From contig JBAYJY010000172.1 in assembly GCA_041664945.1 (NCBI GenBank), positions 1 to 9,982 of the forward strand: a stretch of DNA of 9,982 bases. Direction: 5' to 3'. This DNA is from JBAYJY01 sp041664945 (GTDB taxonomy: Bacteria > UBP15 > UBA6099). Every line of letters begins with the position of its first letter. Positions within the stretch are counted from its first letter, which is position 1. Below the pieces are notes generated by a model. The model was not told where the DNA came from, did not search any database, and saw only the letters and a program-made list of their open reading frames with translations. The translations under genes and the position numbers were made by a program. Of the stretch, positions 6,320-9,982 are shown piece after piece.

Positions 6320-8392
6320 ATGGATCAAGCGCGCGACTGGAAATCAAAGGTCGACAACTCATTTTTATTTATAGTGTTATTCACAAGTCCCTTGCTTGTG
6401 ATACATTCGCTGGGTGGGTCAGCGCAATTCGGCGCTGCGCGGCAGTTGGCGCTTGCCGCGCTTGCGTCAATGTGGGCTGTCGCGGCGATAGCTATGCGCG
6501 GCGCGCGCGGCGTGACGCTTCCGGCGCGAGGCGGCGTTGTTTTCATAATTTTTATCTCTTGGGTTGCCGCGGCGGAATATTTCGCCCGCCCGATCGGCGG
6601 CGAAACTCAGCGCTGGATGTATTATGCGCTTCTGTTTCTGATTTACATTTTAGCGTCGAACGCGCCTGACCGTATCCGGGCGCGCCGGACGGCGGAATTC
6701 GCTGTAATCGCGGCCGGAATAATTGTTTCGGTCTATGGATATTTACATTTTTTTAGAATCTACAGAATAGCGCAGAGCGTTGATTGGGGACAGCGAACCG
6801 CGTCGCTTTTTGAGGACCCAAACTATTTCGGAATATACATAATATTTCCTCTATACTGGGCTCTTTCGAAAGCGCTGACATCCGGCGGCGCTGCGCGATG
6901 GCTGCGTTTAGCTGCGGCCGCGGTATGCGTGACGGGTCTATTTTTGTCAAACAGCCGGAGCGCATGGTTTAGTTTTGGAGTGTCGCTGCCGGTGTTTGCG
7001 GCAGCGATAGCGATGCAGGCTGGCGATAGAATCGAAGCGAAAAATAGAATGAAGTTAATTGCTTGCTTTATTATATTAATAATCACGTCCGGTTTGCTTG
7101 TGGGGCGACTGCCGTCGATGAAACGTTTTCAATTCGATCCGGTGAGCCGCATTAACAGCGCGATAGGCTTTTTCAAAAGTGAGAATCAGGTAAGGACAAA
7201 CATACATGCAGTCGCAATTAGAATGATACATGAACGGCCGATATTCGGGGAGGGCAATTTCGCAGTTGAATCGCAGAGAGTTCAGGCGGACATGTATCAT
7301 GAACGCGATTTTAAAATGATGTATATGAAACAGCCGCAGCATGCATACAACGATTACTTTACAATAGCGTCTGTTTCAGGACTGCCGGCGCTGTTTTTTT
7401 ATATCGTTCTGTTGATGATCGCATTTTTTGTATTATGGAAAAATGTCGGCTCATCGCGCGGGCAGAAGGCGTCCTGCGCGTCAGGATACATTGCAGCTGC
7501 GTTCGCGTTTGTCATTCAGGGCGTCGGGTTTCAATCGCCAATGTTATGCGTAGTGGCGGCGGCGCATTTCTGGGCGACAGTAGGACTTGCGGCTCCCGGG
7601 CCGGGAGTTCAGGCTGCTTCTGAGACAGGACATCGAGGCGCTATAGCATGGCGGCGCGTCTCGGTTGCGCTTCCGGCGGCCGTGGCTCTTTGTTTCTTTG
7701 TATTATTTTTCGGGATCGCGCCTGCGTTGGGGCAATATAATTATTATCGCGCTTTCTTCTGCCGTAACAGCGGTTGTTATGAGGAAGGAATGAAATATAT
7801 TGACACCGCGATTAAATGGATGCCGGCGAATCAATATGCCAGAGCAGTAAAGGCGGAGATTGCCCTGAAAAGCGGCGATTCTGATAAAGCGATAGAGTAT
7901 TATCTTGAAGCGAAACAGTTCGCTCCATATGATACTCTGCTGTTGCAATCTGTCGGGAAATGTTATGCGCAACGCGGGGAGTGGGACAAGGCAATTGCGG
8001 AGTTTAATGAAGCTATCCGATGGGAACCGGGTCAGCCGGTGGGGATATTGCCATATCTCGCGGCTACATATTTAGGGGCTGGCGACAAGGCGCGCGCAGT
8101 AAAAATACTCAATGACGGAATAGAGAAACATCCTATGAACCCGGAGCTTCATTATGCGCTTGCCGGAGTTTATCTGGCAGTCGGACGCGTGAACGAGGCT
8201 TTAATAGAAGCGAACGCAAGCGTCGATCTCGAACCAACAAATCCAGTCCGTTACGTGAGGTTGGCGCAGGCATTAATAGCAGTAGGCAGAACGCGCGAAG
8301 CTCGGAATATACTTGCAGAGGCGCTTGAATACGATCCCAATAACGAATATGTCCGACGGTTCTTCATCGCGTTGAGTCAGGCGGCTCGATAA
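6320..8392 (+). CDS. O-antigen ligase/polymerase-like membrane protein with C-terminal TPRs
   Basis: 690 residues. The ATG at 6320 is the first after an in-frame TAA (6314) and gives the usual short cytoplasmic N-terminus before helix 1; no ribosome-binding site is present. About ten hydrophobic segments lie in residues 14-470. Hallmarks of the Wzy_C/O-antigen ligase family (PF04932) are SNSRSAWFSF (R213), R292 to R301 before ERPIFGEGNF, and the large outer loop ending QHAYNDYFTIASVSGLPALFF (H341, N344). These proteins join or polymerise undecaprenyl-linked glycans on the periplasmic side. Residues about 472-690 form some six TPR helix pairs (for example 522-535, 555-569, 588-603, 622-637, 656-672), probably periplasmic, for binding a protein partner or length control. 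No other glycan genes lie in this window, so ligase, polymerase or protein O-glycosyltransferase cannot be told apart. Confidence 0.88.
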   Translation: MDQARDWKSKVDNSFLFIVLFTSPLLVIHSLGGSAQFGAARQLALAALASMWAVAAIAMRGARGVTLPARGGVVFIIFISWVAAAEYFARPIGGETQRWMYYALLFLIYILASNAPDRIRARRTAEFAVIAAGIIVSVYGYLHFFRIYRIAQSVDWGQRTASLFEDPNYFGIYIIFPLYWALSKALTSGGAARWLRLAAAAVCVTGLFLSNSRSAWFSFGVSLPVFAAAIAMQAGDRIEAKNRMKLIACFIILIITSGLLVGRLPSMKRFQFDPVSRINSAIGFFKSENQVRTNIHAVAIRMIHERPIFGEGNFAVESQRVQADMYHERDFKMMYMKQPQHAYNDYFTIASVSGLPALFFYIVLLMIAFFVLWKNVGSSRGQKASCASGYIAAAFAFVIQGVGFQSPMLCVVAAAHFWATVGLAAPGPGVQAASETGHRGAIAWRRVSVALPAAVALCFFVLFFGIAPALGQYNYYRAFFCRNSGCYEEGMKYIDTAIKWMPANQYARAVKAEIALKSGDSDKAIEYYLEAKQFAPYDTLLLQSVGKCYAQRGEWDKAIAEFNEAIRWEPGQPVGILPYLAATYLGAGDKARAVKILNDGIEKHPMNPELHYALAGVYLAVGRVNEALIEANASVDLEPTNPVRYVRLAQALIAVGRTREARNILAEALEYDPNNEYVRRFFIALSQAAR

Positions 8393-8453
8393 ACCGCGAT
8401 TCATAAATGAAGGGCTGGTGGGGGATAGACTAATTCAAAGATGGATTTTGTAA

Positions 8454-8477
8454 GCGCCTAAAATATCATTTTAACGC
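8454..8477. terminator. Weak AT-rich hairpin between convergent genes
   Basis: The 108-bp gap 8393-8500 between two convergent stop codons contains no gene. Its only structure is TAAAAT-ATC-ATTTTA (8459-8473), flanked by GCG and CGC with a small mismatch. It is symmetric and could serve both genes, but it is AT-rich and has no T run, so terminator function is doubtful. Confidence 0.25.
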
Positions 8478-8500
8478 AACAAGGTTAAAGAAGCCGCCGT

Positions 8501-9982
8501 TTATGGCGCCCATGCTGGCATCAGATCGTTTATGCTATAGTTTCTCGTCAGATTGTGCATATTCCCGCCGTTAATATCAGCCACGAAAATATCAGGGTTG
8601 ACGTCCATGAGGTCGGATTGGAAAGCGATCTTGTTTCCGGCAGGAGAGAATACCGGGTAAAGGTCGTCCCCAACAGTCGCAATGATCGGAGCGGCGATCG
8701 GAGCGTCGGCTGCAAGATCGTAAAGATAAATGTCGTAATTCAATCCGTTATAATGTGAGTAAGCGAGCAGATTGCCGCTCGGGCTGATAGCGCAGCCCTT
8801 GTTGTTGCCGTTAGTTGTGATTTGAGTTCGCGTATTAGTATTCAGGTCAAGTTTGTAAAGATTAGAGTTCTCCGGCATGTCATAGTCCATATAATAGGGG
8901 TCCAGAACTCCGCTGACATAATACAAAACATTCGAATTGCCGGGACCGAAGCACGGGTAGCGGTCGGGATCGTCGCTGTTTGTCCTAACAACGACGTTGG
9001 AGCCGTCGATTTTGGATGTATATAAATTGTATTTTCTATAAACGATATTCTTCTGTAGAAAATTGTAGCCTTCGCCCATGGCTGATGAAGAGGTGATTTG
9101 CCCGCTAAGATTAACGACGTGTCCTGAAACATTATCGTCGCCGAGCGGAACAAAAGCCGGATTCTGCACCCATTTCCAGGTGAATGAAATCGTGCCGGGA
9201 ATATTTGTCGTTGCGGAATTTTTCTCATAATGGTGGGCTGTGACTGTAAGTTCTATAAAATTCGTGTCGTCAGTATTGATGCAGTAGGTTTTTCCTATCG
9301 GACTGACTGTCGCGGTAGCGGTATCCGAAGTAGCGAATGAAATAGCATTGAGCGAATATCCGGAAGCCGGGCAAGTCGCGCCGGTTTTCTCGATCATGCC
9401 TTTAGTTTTTGTAGAGTCTTTTGAAAGGATCTGTCTGCCTGATTTGCTTAGCCCGAACTGGGCTTTTTCCTCTGGTTTATTATTTGAGGCGGTAGTCACG
9501 TGCGCGTACTTCGGTTTGATCGCGACAATGGGAGCCGTACTCTCAGTGTAACCTGAGAAAGCGAGCTTGCTGTTGTCCCAGGCCACGCGTGGATTCTCGA
9601 GATTCACGTCGTTGTTGAACTGAGACTTATCGATGTTGATTTTTTTATAGTGAAGCCCGTTAATATTTACGGAGACAATCTGAGTGCTTGTTGAATACCA
9701 ATCGGACGTGAAATAAACATTGAGTCCGTCTTGAGACACTGCCGGCGAGCTGAAAGAAAAAATTGGATATGCGGACGGATCCGGGCCTGTCAGGCTTGTC
9801 CCGATTGTGATCAATTCGCTGCCATCGGCATTCATTGAAAATATCTGATTCTTACTGGAATTGCGGTTGGAAACAAAAACAATCTTTTGAGGGTGCCCGG
9901 CTGGCACCGGCACGAGAGGATTGTCGTTTTTCCCGTTTTCGTGTTGCACTACTTCAAAGGCGCAGCCTGCAGCCGCTCCTGC
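8501..9982 (-). CDS. TolB-like (PD40) beta-propeller lipoprotein, 5' end beyond window
   Basis: The frame is open from the right edge to the TAA at 8503-8501 (493 residues visible). A GTG at 9949 is in frame, but the reading frame continues upstream as AGAAAGCAFEV. AAGC at the Cys codon 9964-9962 looks like a lipobox, so the start lies outside the window and the mature lipoprotein begins about five residues before that GTG. After a short polar linker come PD40/TolB-type strands of the form 'KIVFVSNR..QIFSMNADG' (9892-9827), then 'SPAVSQDGLNVYFTSD', 'NPRVAWDNSKLAFSG' and, after an interruption, 'DRYPCFGPGNSNVLYYVSG', 'GCAISPSGNLLAYSH' and 'YPVFSPAGNKIAFQSD'. The segment of about 150 residues encoded at about 9050-9502 lacks these repeats and resembles an Ig-like insert with two Cys. 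It is probably an envelope-anchored binding or scaffold protein. True TolB is a periplasmic, non-lipid protein in a tol-pal operon, so that name is not applied. Confidence 0.88.
   Translation of the reverse strand, partial: AGAAAGCAFEVVQHENGKNDNPLVPVPAGHPQKIVFVSNRNSSKNQIFSMNADGSELITIGTSLTGPDPSAYPIFSFSSPAVSQDGLNVYFTSDWYSTSTQIVSVNINGLHYKKINIDKSQFNNDVNLENPRVAWDNSKLAFSGYTESTAPIVAIKPKYAHVTTASNNKPEEKAQFGLSKSGRQILSKDSTKTKGMIEKTGATCPASGYSLNAISFATSDTATATVSPIGKTYCINTDDTNFIELTVTAHHYEKNSATTNIPGTISFTWKWVQNPAFVPLGDDNVSGHVVNLSGQITSSSAMGEGYNFLQKNIVYRKYNLYTSKIDGSNVVVRTNSDDPDRYPCFGPGNSNVLYYVSGVLDPYYMDYDMPENSNLYKLDLNTNTRTQITTNGNNKGCAISPSGNLLAYSHYNGLNYDIYLYDLAADAPIAAPIIATVGDDLYPVFSPAGNKIAFQSDLMDVNPDIFVADINGGNMHNLTRNYSINDLMPAWAP

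Noticed and set aside
1..9982. tRNA or rRNA genes, CRISPR arrays, insertion sequences, phage or toxin-antitoxin genes
   Set aside because: None seen on either strand by eye: no repeated spacer pattern, no transposase-like frame, no cloverleaf candidate.

Overview
The window fits a Gram-negative (diderm), probably anaerobic or metal/sulfur-respiring bacterium of uncertain phylum. The reasons are two candidate lipoproteins, signal-peptide-bearing secreted proteins, an O-antigen-ligase/polymerase-type membrane protein, and an exported eight-haem cytochrome. Base composition looks roughly balanced between GC and AT inside genes and AT-rich between them. No rRNA, tRNA, CRISPR array or transposase was seen, and nothing in the sequence fixes the lineage.

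Layout. (1) Positions 1-4879 hold three genes on the minus strand, in transcription order: a sugar-phosphate isomerase/epimerase-like TIM barrel (4879-4106); a SpoIVB/S55-family peptidase-like exported protein with its conserved Ser and His regions in swapped order (4025-2217); and a large secreted beta-propeller protein that starts inside the stop of the S55 gene (ATGA overlap) and runs off the left edge (740 residues visible). That last gene is open for its whole visible length. (2) A 224-bp AT-rich divergent region (4880-5103) separates this set from the cytochrome gene. It holds an extended -10 promoter candidate for the minus-strand genes and a TTGACA/TATCAT promoter for the cytochrome, with a perfect CRP-type palindrome in the spacer of the latter. 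(3) The octahaem cytochrome gene (5104-6156, plus) is closed by a strong intrinsic terminator and looks monocistronic. (4) A 690-residue Wzy/WaaL-type membrane protein fused to TPR repeats (6320-8392, plus) follows. It has its own promoter candidate, whose predicted start site lies almost on the ATG, so a leaderless mRNA is likely. (5) A convergent minus-strand gene (9982-8501) encodes a TolB-like (PD40) beta-propeller lipoprotein; its start lies beyond the right edge and its probable lipobox Cys is just inside the window.

How the genes may work together: nearly everything encoded here acts in the cell envelope or outside it. The translationally coupled S55 protein and propeller protein are the most persuasive functional pair: a membrane-anchored processing or scaffold protein with a secreted partner. 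The cytochrome is an electron carrier under its own, probably CRP/FNR-family, control. The ligase/TPR protein and the TolB-like lipoprotein have no visible partners here.
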